DNA of 64,000 bases from Diphasiastrum complanatum (GCA_029204225.1 CM055102.1:22840160-22904159); one strand, 5' to 3'; shown: positions 43,901 to 55,480, counted from the first letter of the stretch. The notes: a model not told the origin generated them from the letters alone. Made by a program: numbers and translations.

Positions 43901-44828
43901 CTATATCATTTTCGTATTGATCATCATCATATTGATGCTGATCAGCAAAGTTGTCTTCATGATAATTATCATCAAATTGATGTTGATTAGCATAATTGCC
44001 CGCTTGCCATTTGTCTTTTCTTTGTTCTATCTCCTTCTGTTTCTTGAAGCATTCACGCTCCCAATGGCCAGGTTTGTTGCAGTACCTACAATTTCTAGGT
44101 TTATTTTGTCTGGAATAACCGTGTCCTTGACCTCGACCTTGATTCCAATTGTCTCGATTCAGGCCATCATTGGATTGTTCTTTCCACCTCTTGATTGGTG
44201 TATCCTCTAACTACAAGAGCTTGATCAAATCCCTTGTTGTGATGACTCAAGTTCTCTTGACGTTGTTCTTCCTACAAAAGCAATCCACCTAACTCTTCAT
44301 AGGTTGGAAGATTTTCATGTGTGGCTATACTTGTCACAAACATCTGAGGTGACTTACTCAAACTATTCAATGTCAACTGCATGATCTCACACTCCTGTAC
44401 TCGCTCCCTACTGCTGCTAATTGGTCACGAATCTCTTTGATCTTCAGTAGGTGATCAGCAACAGTTGCACCATCATCCATCCACAATGTGTACAGCTTCA
44501 TCTTCAGGAATAACACTCGAGATGTGTTTGTGGTCTCAAACAATGCCTTCAACATATCCCATGCTTCTTTTGGTCCTTCTGAATCCGAAATGTAGGGAAT
44601 AATTGCATCTCTAACTGATAAGTTGATGACATTTTGTGCTTTCCATTTTCTCCTGTCAAATGCTTGCTGATCTTCTTCAATCACTGGCCTTGTCTCTTCA
44701 CCTATCACGATCTCCCATAGCTCCTTTTCCATCAAAATGTTCTTCAGTTTAAATTTCCAAACTGCACAGTTGTCGGCTCCTTCCACTTTGCTTGACTCAT
44801 TGAGGACACTCTTGCTTAGAGTTGCCAT
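43901..44828 (-). pseudogene. Copia gag of element D
   Basis: The frame from 44828 encodes MATLSKSVLNESSKVEGADN, CAVWKFKLKNILMEKELWEI, AKEAWDMLKALFETTNTSRV-like residues and ATVADHLLKIKEIRDQLAAV, typical of copia gag. It breaks at 44373 and continues in other frames (LTLNSLSKSPQMFVTSI). A zinc knuckle CRYCNKPGHWEREC near 44080 is intact. Downstream, a histidine/aspartate-rich stretch (QHQFDDNYHEDNF-like) is internally repeated near 43910-43990. Confidence 0.85.
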
Positions 44829-45724
44829 TCCTGGATAGACGAGTCCGGATCACAAAAAAAAATGGCTTAGTCTGAACACACAACTTGTCCCCAAATTTTA
44901 TCATGCCACAGAACTGTATTTTTTTTTTTAGGTTGTACACTTGATATCGGAACAACGTAAGGATGTATGACTGTTCGGGGATCTCTCTAGCTCGCTCGCA
45001 TGGTTCCAATATTGGTACGAGCATGTGATATCGGAACGAGCGAGGATGTACGACTTTTCAGAATTCTCTCTAGCTCGCTCGCGTGGATACGATATTGGTA
45101 CGGACATGCAATATCAGAACTACGCGAGGATGTACGACTTTTCAAAAAAATTTCTAGCTCGCTCGCGTGGATCCAATATTGGTACGGATATGATGAAAAG
45201 TACAGAGAATATAAGAATTTTTTGAGAGAATATTCTAGATTTCCCACTTTGGCGTGGTGGCTACGCCACGTCCTTTTTGCAAAGATTTCGAAGCGAGCGA
45301 TCATTCAAACAAACAGAGATCAGTAATGTGAAAAGTATGAAGCCTCAAAACTCTGAATGGCAGTACTAGACACTGTCTGGTGTGATTTACAGTACCTCAA
45401 ACAAACAGATGAGAGATTTCTTGGCACAACTCTCTGACAAATGGCACTTGACACAAAGACTAAAAAACAATATTGTAAAATTTTTTCCACTCAACAGATT
45501 TTCAATCTGTCTGATGCAGCCCTGGCCTTTTTGATGCCTCCGGGACTGTGTCTTTGTTCCCCACTAATAACTGTGAGCTCCAAAACCTATAAAATACACC
45601 AAAAAGGATTTCTTCTAGTTGTTTTTGTCTCTCCAAGCTTTCAACTCTTGTGAAGGACTTTCTCACTTCATTCCGGAGCCTGTGACAAGCTGTATCCACT
45701 GATCAGGCATGTAGGACTATCGTA
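44829..45724 (-). other. Long leader of element D with tandem repeats
   Basis: This non-coding leader between PBS and gag contains three tandem units of about 75-80 bp at 44937-45190. Each has ATATCGGAACnACG, GAGGATGTACGACTTTTC and TCTAGCTCGCTCGCGTGG words. Open frames here have no recognisable motif. Confidence 0.7.
44937..45190. repeat. Three tandem units of about 75-80 bp in element D leader
   Basis: Units begin near 44940, 45027 and 45106 and share GATATCGGAAC, GGATGTACGACTTTTC, AGCTCGCTCGC and CAATATTGGTACG. They are GC-richer than the surroundings. Confidence 0.8.
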
Positions 45725-45736
45725 GCTCTGATACCA
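45725..45736 (-). other. Primer-binding site of element D
   Basis: The minus strand reads TGGTATCAGAGC directly after the 5' LTR, a perfect initiator tRNA-Met match. Confidence 0.95.
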
Positions 45737-46016
45737 TGTCAAAAATCAGATATGCAACATCAAGCATTCACCATAAGCAATCACCAAGTAGGGAGGCCGA
45801 AGAAGAGCACGCAATATCACTCAATCACACTAACTTCATACTGAATATGAAATGTACATATAAATCCTGAACCCTGATAGAGAGAGAAAAAACTTAGGAG
45901 TAGAGTACTAGACTAGCCTACGGCTCGTTATAGTTGGTAATAGCTATCAATAATAAAGTACATCTTGAAAAGTAACTAATAAGTATAACAATGAAGTTTA
46001 TCTTTTATTTCTAACA
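45737..46016 (-). repeat. 5' LTR of element D
   Basis: Same ends as 40782-41063; about 280 bp, with scattered substitutions between the two copies. Confidence 0.92.
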
Positions 46017-46021
46017 CTTAC

Positions 46022-47230
46022 TTCCCATATAATTTTCGCATGCATATTCAATCAGAATAAATATTGTTTAATTAGTACATAGATCAGATAAAATCGTGAT
46101 TGAAGACACTGATATTTGTTTGATTTGTTCAAACTCGCATCGCATCTGGAGGTTATTTAGAATTAAAAGATGTCGTTGATCACCAATATTCAAGCTAAGA
46201 TCACTACAACCTTGGACCTAGAAGGTTCAAACTACTTGATTTGAAAATTAAAGGCTTCACTCTTGTTGAAGGGCGAAGGTCTATGGCAGTGGGTAGAACC
46301 AATTGAGGAGAAGCCAGAAGCTACTCCTGGCAAAGAACTTCGGGAATGGAGTTTAAAAAATGACAAAGTTATAGCAATTATTGCGTCTTCAGTGCATGAC
46401 AATATAATGTTAGATCTTACATCAATTTGAAATGCAAAGGATTTATGCGAAGAATTGCAAACCAAGAATGAGACTCGATCTCGTAATCAGATCATGTTCT
46501 TGGAAGACCAATTAACTTACCTACAGTGGGACGACAAAGACTTAAACACATTCGTGCAAAAGATTAAAGTTCTGTTTATTTTCTTGCAGAATTCTGGTGC
46601 ACAAAATACAATTTCTAAGAAAAAATAGCTTATTTATTTTCTTTGAGCCCTACCCAGGTCATTCCACACAACTCGAACCTTATTGACGAAAGATGCGACA
46701 ATGACACTTCAAAAGGCAATAGACAGAGTGGAGGAGGAAGTAGAAGCTCGTGAATGCTATGACGACAATGGTGATTCAAAAAATGCTCTATTTACTTAGA
46801 AGAATAAATTCTCTAAGAAGTCTAAGTTTAAGAGGGAGTCATCTAAGAAGAATGAGTCTAAGACTAATGAACAACAATTTGGAAAACAACAGAAGAATTT
46901 TGGTGATAAGAAGATCTGCAACAGATGTAGAAGATCAGGTCACACAGAAGAAAAGTGTTGGCTAAATCCAAAGATTGAATGCATTTATTGTCATAAACGA
47001 GGTCATGAAGCAGTAGACTGTTGTTAGAATTTCAGAAACAAAAGGAGCATAATCGATGTGAACCTTCAGATTCAAACTATGTCAAAGACAAAGTAGAATG
47101 TTCCAGAGCAGCAGAAGACAAGGCAACAAGGAATTCAGCAGCTTATGTTAGTACTGATCTATGTTGTTCATCTAATTCAATTCGAGAAGTAGTACTTGAT
47201 TTGGGAGCCACCTCACATTTTGTTTAACAA
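46022..47230 (+). pseudogene. Copia gag and protease of element E
   Basis: From 46170 the plus strand encodes MSLITNIQAKITTTLDLEGS, KASLLLKGEGLWQWVEPIEE and VIAIIASSVHDNIMLDL, then after stops DQLTYLQWDDKDLNTFVQKI: a copia gag. Two intact zinc knuckles follow near 46915-47020 (CNRCRRSGHTEEKC and CIYCHKRGHEAVDC), unlike the single knuckle of the other copia elements here. The protease box near 47200 reads VLDLGATSHFV, with Ser of DSG replaced by Leu. In-frame stops occur at about 46241, 46430, 46628 and 46797. Confidence 0.85.
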
Positions 47231-48082
47231 ATTTTGTCTGAGTACAAAAAGACGAACTATTTGAGATTCATTATACTTGGAGACGATTCTAAACACATGG
47301 TTGATGGAACTGGTGTACTATGGCTGGACACGAATCAAGGTGACAAGAAACTAGAGGAAGTTCTCTATGTCCCTACTCTTGACAAAGATCTTCTATTCGA
47401 AGCAAAGATAGTCGGGCATGTCAGTAACCTTCACAAAGAACTCTTGTAAATTGTTTGAGGAAGATTTTGATACCCTGGTTGCTAAAGGCAACAGAGAAGG
47501 AAATTTGTATCACTTGAACATTTGAACAAGAATCGAACAAGTCAATCAAACTCAGGAATTAACAGAGGTACTGTGGCATAAAAGGCTATGTCATATGAAC
47601 ATGGAAGCCTTGTACCACGCCAATAAAATTCAGAGAATTCAAGGAGTCGAAATCAAAAGTAGAGATATTCGAACTACTTGCGAATCCTGTCTTAAAGAAA
47701 AGATGACTAGAACACCTTTCAGTAAGGATGTTTATAAAGCAACTAAGGTACTTGAAATTGTGCATTCAGATATTTGTGGACCATTAGGAGTATTGTCGCT
47801 AGGTGATGCAAAGTACTTCATAACGTTTATTGATGACTTCAGCAAGTTTGCTGTAGTATACTTTATTCGTACCAAATTTGAAGCTTTCAAGAAATCTGTT
47901 GAGTATACGAAACGGCTCCACACCATCTCTTGTACACTCATCTGCATAAATGTAAATAGCACATAGATCATTAAACAAGAAACATGAGCAACAAACTTAA
48001 GAAAACTGCATCTTACACACCTCAACACAATGGAATAGCTGAACAAAAGAATCGTACACTGATGGAAGCTTAAAGGTGTCTA
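47231..48082 (+). pseudogene. Copia protease tail, pre-integrase and integrase core of element E
   Basis: Frame 47234-47449 encodes FIILGDDSKHMVDGTGVLWL and LEEVLYVPTLDKDLLF. Frame 47595-47966 encodes MNMEALYHANKIQRIQGVEI, CESCLKEKMTRTPFSKD, LEIVHSDICGPLGVLSLGDA and FITFIDDFSKFAVVYFI. After frame changes SYTPQHNGIAEQKNRTLMEA keeps the catalytic glutamate. The second aspartate block is lost in a degraded stretch near 47930-48000. Confidence 0.85.
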
Positions 48083-49520
48083 ATGCCTCGTGCAAAAGCA
48101 CCAAAGCAGTTGTGGGCAAAAGAAGTGGCTACATTAAATTATCTTCAGAATCGTATTTTGCAATATCAAATACCGGATAAAACTCCTCATGAGATATGGT
48201 GGAAGTCGAAGCCAAATCTTGCACATGTTCGCACATTTGGATGCGCTATGTATATGCACACACCAGATAAGCTGAGAAAGAAACGCGATGAAAAGACAGA
48301 ACAAGGCTTTCTAGTAGTATTCGAGTTACATTCATCATACTATCATGTTTATGTACTCAAAACTAGCAAGATAAAAGTTGGTCGAGATGTTAAATTTGAT
48401 GAGACGAAATACATAGCAGATAGTGATCTAGTTGGCTATGAAATTCTAAGAAATCATTATGAGCTACCAACGACAACAGAAGAAAAAAAAGCAGAAGATG
48501 AAAGAGAGTTACCAGATCCAGCGGGAGGTCAAGATCGAATGCCTGACAGACTCGAATCACCAACTCGAATTCCAGCAGAAAAGCTCAAATCAAAATTTAA
48601 CTCAAAACCTGTAGAATCAAACTCGAAATCACTTGTGAGAAGATCAGACAGACAACGAAAACCACCAGAAAGGTATGTTCAGAATATTTTTAATACAACC
48701 ATCAAATTTTGTAGATTCTCTGATGAACCTCAAACATTCGAGGAAGCTGTAGATGGACCAGATAAAGATCGCTGGATTCAAGCAATGGATGACGAAATGT
48801 CATCCATGTATAAGAACAATGTGTGGACACTTGCACCTATACCTTATGACAGAAAACCAGTCAAGTGCAAGTGGATCTACAAGATTAAAACAGGTCCTGA
48901 TGGAGAAAACATCAGATACAAGACAAGGTTAGTTGCTAAAGGATTTTCACAGAAGTATGGGATTGACTACACTGATACTTTCTCACCGGTAGTCAAACAT
49001 ACATCAATTCGCTTGTTATTCGCGTATGCAGTGGCTCATGATTTAAAAATTCATATTGTGGATGAGAAAACTGCTTTCCTGCACACATAATTGGAAGAAG
49101 ACTTATTCATGGACCAACCACTTGGTTTTGTAAGCCAAGAATATCCTGAATACGGATGTCACATGAATAAAAACATTTATGGTCTGAAACAAGCAGCGAG
49201 ACAATGGTATAGAAAGAAGGACGAAACACTACGTTCCATAGGCTTCAAACCTCTATTTGCTGAATCTCTATATCAAGCATGTCCAAAATGAAATAATCAT
49301 TATAGATGTTTATGTTGATGACACACTTATCTTCTCAAGAAGAGATAAGTTAATTTCAAATGTCAAAAGAGACATTTTTGAAATATTTGAGATCGCTGAC
49401 CTAGGAGAAGCTAAAATCTATTTAGGCGAGAGACTTTGAAGGTGGTAAGTTGTATCTTCACCAAAAAAAGTACACTCAAAAGATCATTGACCTGGTGCAC
49501 CTACGTCAAATGTGATGGGC
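48083..49520 (+). pseudogene. Copia integrase C-terminus and reverse transcriptase of element E
   Basis: Frame 48083-49090 encodes the integrase tail (HVRTFGCAMYMHTPDKLRKK), a long proline- and charge-rich linker and RT entry (CKWIYKIKTGPDGENIRYKT, VAKGFSQKYGIDYTDTFSPV, LKIHIVDEKTAFLHT). Past single stops it continues as EEDLFMDQPLGFVSQEYPEY, KNIYGLKQAARQWYRKKDET and the catalytic IDVYVDDTLIFS (49300-49330). It ends near 49520, so the RT C-terminus, RNase H and 3' LTR are missing. The 335-codon open segment is the longest of this element. Confidence 0.88.
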
Positions 49521-50381
49521 AAGTAATGCATTATAGACACATTTTCAATGGTCCCTTGTGGAAGTATGGAAAGTCATTTACCCAAGTTAATGTGCATCTT
49601 CGGAGCCAATGCTAACTCATGTTTGGCCTTTATGGGTTGATGGCTGGTTTTATTGAAAAAGTGGTTACTAATCAGCACAAGAATTTAAGTTGGTTGTCCC
49701 AACTCCCCTTGGATAAATGGTTTCATAATATATTTTAAGAGGAAATGACGTTGATTGTGAAGGTGGATTTTGGCATTATTGCATGGTGTGCCCTTTTGCC
49801 TATGTTGGAAATTTTGTCTATGTATGGTCCATAATATTTATCTATTTTGCAATAATAAAAAGTTACATAAAACATTTTTCTTAAACAACATAGATAAAGT
49901 CAAGAGTCACATTTAAAAGCTGCTGCATGGTTGGTTGTCCATTTGCAAGCCGCCTTGTCACTCTTCATATGGAACTTACAACCACTTTCTTGAGCAGTTG
50001 GAAACACACAGATTTATCTCCAAAATGACTTGCCTCCATGTATGGTAAGCATGTGCATACATGCAGGTATAGGATTGTGCATATACACACGTACTCTTCA
50101 ACAGAAATAGATCAGTAACGTCTTCTGATCCACAATGATGACTATGATTGTATAATGGGCATGTGTATAGAATGTATATTATATAGGATTCAGCATGATA
50201 TATCGCACTCTTCAACAAAAGCAACAACACTGAAATTTCAATGTGTGTATGTACTTTTAACTTTGTTTGAGTGGTGGAGTCCTTGAATGAGTGTCAAAAC
50301 CCAAAAAGAAGAATTTAGAAATTACTGTTGTTAAGAAGCATGCAGTGATTTGCTAGGAGTAAAGGCTCACGTGTGTTGTAT
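49521..50381. other. No gene seen; 3' flank of NPF gene
   Basis: No coding motif. The truncated copia element ends on the left; on the right is the 3' flank of the minus-strand NPF gene. A clear polyadenylation signal was not identified. Confidence 0.5.
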
Positions 50382-52574
50382 TTACGGAGGAGGATTGACG
50401 GTTACTTCCAGCAGTTCCAGCTTCACATGTTCCATAGAACCGTTACCCTTCTGACGATCATCTAGTTCCTTGCAATGACTCTCTTCAGCAGCAGCTACTC
50501 TGGACTTGTACCGGCATGCCCAAAAGAGATAGTTTAGAAAGCTAAGAGAGCCGAGAGCTGTCAGCAGCCAGTAGAAGTTGGCGAGCTTGCTACGATTCAG
50601 ATTGTTTGGGAGCCACCCAAGATCAGATGAAGATCTTCCCTTGGTAGATTTCTGCACCGCAGACACGAGGGCAGAGCTCAGGAAGTTGCCCAGAGCTGAA
50701 GACACAAAGGTGAGAGAAGTTGCTATGGTGCGCATACTGGGAGGCGCCTCGCTATAAAAGAACTCCAGCATTCCAACCACAGCGAGGGCTTCGGCAGTGC
50801 CAAAGATAAAATACTGTGGCACAATCCAGTAGATCTTTAGCGGAATTCTGGCAGTTGGGTTGTCGAGGAGGAAGTGATACTTTGCTGTTTTGATTCGCTT
50901 CTTTTCTACAAGAGCTGCTATTATCGTTGAGAAGATGGAGAGGAGTAAGCCTAGGCCGATGCGCCGGAGGTGGGTGATGCCTTGCTTGCTTTTTGTGAAT
51001 TTTCGAGCAATTGGCGCAACGATCTGATTATAGAAAAGGATGGTGATCATCTGCCCCATGATGGGGAAGACTGTAAGAGAGGCTGCTGGAATTTCGAAGT
51101 GTTTGCTGATTCTGCGATCCATCGTGCGGCTCTGGCCGATGTACAACGTCGACAGTTGAGCAAGAGCGCAGGACATCACGATCGTGCTTACAAAGATGGG
51201 TACGAAGCTCAGCACCACCTTCACTTCTTCAACTTGGGTGATAGTGCGCAGCTTCCACGGGCTTACTGCCTCCTCTAATCCAGGATAAGTTGTCATTCTC
51301 GCCGCTTTATCAAGAAAACTGCAAGCATTCCCAACGCAAGCAAGAGTCAGTCCTTCTTAAGATTTTGCATGCAAGCTAGCTATTAGATCAGATGTAAGAA
51401 AGATGCCATCATTAACGATTATACTGACAGGAACTTATCGCTGTGGCAGAGGTGATACTCATCAGCTTTATTGTGAACCTCATACAGATAGTCTTCCCCG
51501 TTATTCTCTCTTGGGAGATTTCGATTGCGACATGCAGCCACGAGGACTTGAGCAATCTGTGTGACCGGGCCGGAAGCAGTAGCACGGCCGCCCTTTTTGT
51601 AGCAGCTATATCCAGCTGAAATGAACAGTAAACTTAGGAGCATAGCCGCTGCTGGGATGGCGAAGCCCCAGGAGCGAGAAACGTTCTCTATTATGTACAC
51701 GCCTATGGTTACAGAGATGAAGTAGCCCACGGAAATGCTAAACCCAAACCAGTTAAAGAATTTTGACAGCTGATCTCTCCCCCCGCCAGCGTCCGTTTCA
51801 TCTTGAAATTGTGCTGCTCCCAGCGGAGGCAAGTTCGACTTAATGCCACCTCCTCCAAGGGCAATAAGATAAAGCCCCAGAAATAGTAAAACTTTCTGCG
51901 ATGTATTTGCTTCTTTGCACGTAGAACTTAAAGTCAAGCAAGGAGGAGGTCGAAGAGACGGTACTGAAGCTGAGAGAAGGATCAAAACACATCCCTGGAA
52001 GAAAAATAATTATTACATTGATCCACCATAGTTCTATACTTCTTCAATAAAAGACAATCTTGATCAATCTTTCAATTTTATGCTGAGAAGATGGAAGCAA
52101 CGAGCTAGCTGCTTTACCAGAAGATCAATCATCACAGAGATAATAATTGTTTGGAATTTGCTCAGCCAAGTATCAGATATGTAGCCTCCAAGAAGGGTGA
52201 GCAAGAGTGTCGAACCCTTGAAATTGGTGACTCCGTTTGCTGATACAGTGATGGGAAGATGCATAGAGGCTAGCAGGAACTGAAAGAGATTCACCACAAT
52301 CTCCAAAAAGGCCAGGCTTTCCAAGGTTTCCACAGCTGTCATGTGAAAAGAACGCGGCCAATCATATTGTTGCTCCATATCTCTAATATGCTAGATTATG
52401 AACTCTGCTACAGGTGTATGAGTCGCTACAGTTGTTGATCCTAACGAAATACTTACCGAAGATGAAGAGTGCGGCTTTCCATCCTGAATGCCCTTGATTT
52501 CTGTTTTTGTGACAAGCCTGGACGTGCAGAAGCAAGCAAATAAGCAGTTAGCAACAACAAGAACTAGCCTGCAT
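50382..52574 (-). CDS. NPF (NRT1/PTR, POT family) transporter
   Basis: Well-supported exons on the minus strand are 52517-52457, 52335-52118, 51994-51429 and 51318-50382, giving about 593 residues with about 12 predicted membrane segments in the plasma or vacuolar membrane. NPF proteins are proton-coupled carriers of nitrate, peptides, hormones or specialised metabolites. Seen in order: GHSGWKAALFIF leading into VETLESLAFL (TM1), GVTNFKGSTLLLTLLGGYIS, then YLIALGGGGIKSNLPPLGAA, FFNWFGFSISVGYF, WGFAIPAAAML, DKFLFLDKAAR, then TITQVEEVKVVLSFVPIF, PQYFIFGTAEALAVVGMLEF and WLLTALGSLSFLNYLF. The usual ExxER/K motif reads ETLES, as in some NPF clades. Splice sites are GT-AG and phases agree. The start is unsure: the only close Met is at 52574-52572, joined by a 51-bp intron with a GC donor. 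Substrate is not predictable. No stop or frameshift is seen. Confidence 0.9.
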
Positions 52575-52663
52575 AAGCTTAAGCCTCAGGTGAAAACTCT
52601 TAGAGAATGGAGAGAGGAAAAGTACGTTGCTATTGGATGGTCGTTAAATGATAGCTAGTAAGC

Positions 52664-52676
52664 TACTTATAAATTT
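52664..52676 (-). promoter_or_regulatory. Possible TATA box of NPF gene
   Basis: The minus strand reads AAATTTATAAGTAGC about 95 bp upstream of the putative Met. Position and sequence fit a plant TATA box; no experimental support. Confidence 0.35.
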
Positions 52677-52799
52677 CCAAAAAGATCTTGATCTTGCATT
52701 TCGATCTATCATAACCGTTGATACAGATTGTAACGAAGTAGCTGAGAAGAGGGAGTTAATATTAACTTTAGATTCTGATTGCATTCTATCGTTTTGATC

Positions 52800-53035
52800 T
52801 TAGATGTGATTATTTCCCAGCAGCAGATCATTAGATTTCATTGTCATAGATAGAGTTTTTTTCGTAGCCCGAGTCTGATATAAGTATATACTAGTTCCCA
52901 ACGGCATACTAAATCTCGTTGCCATAGCTAGAGGTTATTTCTAGCCCAAATCTGATACAATTCGTTCCCAGCATGCTGATTCTCACAAATGCCATAGCTG
53001 GAGTTCTTTTAAGCCCAAATAATATGATCTAAAGA
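52800..53035. repeat. Three imperfect tandem repeats upstream of NPF gene
   Basis: Units of roughly 65-85 bp share TTGCCATAGCTAGAG, TTCTAGCCCAAATCTGATA and GTTCCCAGC words at about 52845, 52920 and 52990. They lie in the presumed upstream regulatory region of the NPF gene, within 500 bp of its putative start. Confidence 0.65.
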
Positions 53036-54733
53036 ACGAACAAAGCAAACATTCGTACAACATCAGATGGTAGTAAACTTATTTATATTTTATACATGAG
53101 CATGGAATAAAAGTTTTGCTAACTATTTGGATATTGTGTTTGCTTATATCCTCATATATCATATTTGGGCGCATTCACTCAGTAACTCTGAAATGTTATT
53201 GTCTCATCTTCAATCCAAGATAACCAATTGCTACTTGATAATCTACTGGCTAAGACCACAACTACAAATGCAGTAAAATCTACTCACAACGCTGCAGCCA
53301 CATATTATATTCATGCCCACACAGATATGGTTGCACTTGTATTTCTCCATCTTATGTTGTAGGAACAATCCCAATCACCATTTCTGGACTTTTGAAGGGG
53401 TTTTATAGGCCGGCGTTGTTGTTCATGAAGGTTTGATCTTAAAGGACATGATTATAATAATAATGCATATAAGGTGCTGATTCACTTTTATATTGGCGCA
53501 TGAAGTTTGGGCATAAAGGCCTTTTGGCATAAAGAGCCAAAAAGTTTGCCTCGAAAAGTTTGTTCATAATAATATTCACGTTGTTTGTTTGTGCCGCGCG
53601 TGCCTCAAAAATAACATAACTATACATCGTCATCAGCATGGCTGCCATTTACCAGCATCAATAGACAAATTTCGCATTAAGGTTGCTAGCTACATTTTGA
53701 CTTATTTTGACTTAGAGAGAGAGAAAGAGAGAGAGAGAGAATGTGTTAATAAGTTGGAGAACACTATAGCACTTCCAACAAGGAATAGCATTTTGAATAT
53801 CCACGCAATGGAACTACAAGATGGGAGTCCTTTGAAAATTACAAAGCTTTGAAAGTGTGCTTTTTATCTACCAAGTAAAAACTTCAACACTAGAATATTC
53901 AAATGATTCTAATCCTATCTTTTCTAAAACAAATATAAACCAAGATGCTCAAGCATTTTTCCTTGTAATACAAAAAGATTGCTTGAAAGACAACTTGATG
54001 AGAATGATGTAAACAACATACAATTTTCAAGTTCGACCTTCAACCTAAATATGAAACAATCAATCAACAACACTTCAAAGATACTAGGGTATGATGAATG
54101 AGACTTACAAAGGAAAACATTAACTCCACAACCCAAGACATTTCCCAACCTTCAAAGAGGATAGTGGGCCCTCCAACACTTATTATCTTAATGTTGTCAC
54201 TTTTCAAATAATATTAAAACTACGTCAAAAAAGGTACATTTTTTTAAAAAATAAACATGACACATGTTTAACACTATACTCACAATTTGTGAGCTACTCC
54301 TTTCAAGCATAAAAACTCAAATGAACAATCCTTGTGTTGCAAATGTCTTTGTCCAAACTTGTTTTTACTTATTAAAAGCTTCAATCTCTAGTTTCTCTAT
54401 TCATTTGCACTTTCTTCCAAGCTAAATACTGTGCCAAGGTGATGGCAATACTTGCTCACGGAAGATAAAAGCTTGCATCAAAGTTTTGAACTAAAGGGAA
54501 AAAAATTTCCAATGTAAAAATAGAGTATCCTTGAAATTTAACTAACAAGTAAACTAATAAAGTCCAAATTTATTATAAAGTTACATGCCCATAAAGACCA
54601 TTTTCTTCCGCTAAGCAATTTATTGTGTGAATAATAGCCAAATATTTGTTAAAATAATGGTTTGATTAATTTTTTGAAGCTTCACCTTGGCCTAATAGGA
54701 TCATTGTATCTTATTGATCCTCCTTATAACCAT
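53036..54733. other. Intergenic sequence, no gene seen
   Basis: No protein-like frame with motifs. A short GA microsatellite occurs at about 53716-53740. The open frames at 53589-53852 and 53924-54148 lack recognisable features. Confidence 0.5.
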
Positions 54734-54737
54734 ATAA

Positions 54738-54925
54738 GAGTTAGAAATCAGAGTCAATCTGATATACATTTTATGTAAGCTCTAAATGTGATATTGTAAT
54801 TAGTGTACAATTAATTAGATTTGCTGTATTTAGTTGTGTTCGGGACATGTCCCGTTAGGATATATTGATTCAAAACTGATTCCATAGACGACTACTTGGG
54901 TTAGCCACAGGTTGAGCCTCAATCA
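54738..54925 (+). repeat. Short direct repeat, left copy
   Basis: It aligns with 55280-55460 from GTTAGAAATCAGAG to GGGTTAGCC. Confidence 0.75.
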
Positions 54926-55279
54926 CTCATTTTTATCAACTTTACAGGTCTGTGCTTGTAAGTGTCTGATAGGATGTCAGCCTGGCTAGAGGAGGATGTA
55001 AGTCTCATGGTGGTAGTGGGATTTCCTCAATTTAAGCCATGTCGCTCATGTGGTCCATGTGTTGGATGGGGACGAGTTAGTTGGTCGAGAGTATGATAGA
55101 CTCTCTATATGAGCATTGTGTTTACATCATACTTTGTGAGTCAAACCAAGTGGTTTGTTGGTGTGCTTGAGTGTGAGTCAAGTACAGAGTAGCAGGACAT
55201 GCATAACATCTTTTGGACACTCCAAACATTGCTACAAATTATTATTTTTCACTCTTATCACATTTGATCTTAAGGGAGA

Positions 55280-55460
55280 GTTAGAAATCAGAGTTAATCT
55301 GATATACATTTTATGTAAGCTCTAAATGTGATATTGTAATTAGTGTACAGCTAATTAGATTTGTTGTATTCAGTTGTGTTTGGGACGTGACCCATTAGGA
55401 TATATTGATAGGGCACTGATCCCGTAGACGGCTACTTGGGTTAGCCGGGTAGCCACACGT
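55280..55460 (+). repeat. Short direct repeat, right copy
   Basis: Preceded by the purine tract TTAAGGGAGA. It differs from the left copy by about one base in ten. Confidence 0.75.
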
Positions 55461-55480
55461 AGGAAAATTAGCCTATATAG

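Larger units (their letters stand above)
40782..46016 (-). mobile_element. Complete-length Ty1/copia element D, nested in element E
   Basis: Matching LTRs of about 280 bp at 40782-41063 and 45737-46016, a PPT (41064-41073), a PBS (45725-45736) and gag-protease-integrase-RT-RNase H on the minus strand define the element exactly. Flanks CTTAT (40777-40781) and CTTAC (46017-46021) are a likely target duplication with one mismatch. Stops, frameshifts and an internal deletion between protease and pre-integrase make it inactive. It separates the upstream part of element E from its gag. Confidence 0.92.
54734..55480 (+). mobile_element. TRIM-like element (short direct repeats with PPT)
   Basis: Two direct copies starting GTTAGAAATCAGAGT lie at 54738 and 55280 and stay similar for about 175-190 bp (shared ATACATTTTATGTAAGCTC, AATGTGATATTGTAATTAG, GACTACTTGGGTTAGCC-like). 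They are separated by about 350 bp of non-coding DNA. A purine tract TTAAGGGAGAG directly precedes the second copy, as a PPT would. A PBS after the first copy was not recognised, so classification as a terminal-repeat retrotransposon in miniature is likely but not proven. Confidence 0.5.

Noticed and set aside
50970-51278. Plus-strand frame of 102 codons opposite the NPF gene
   Set aside because: Antisense shadow of NPF exon 4, which has full family homology on the minus strand.
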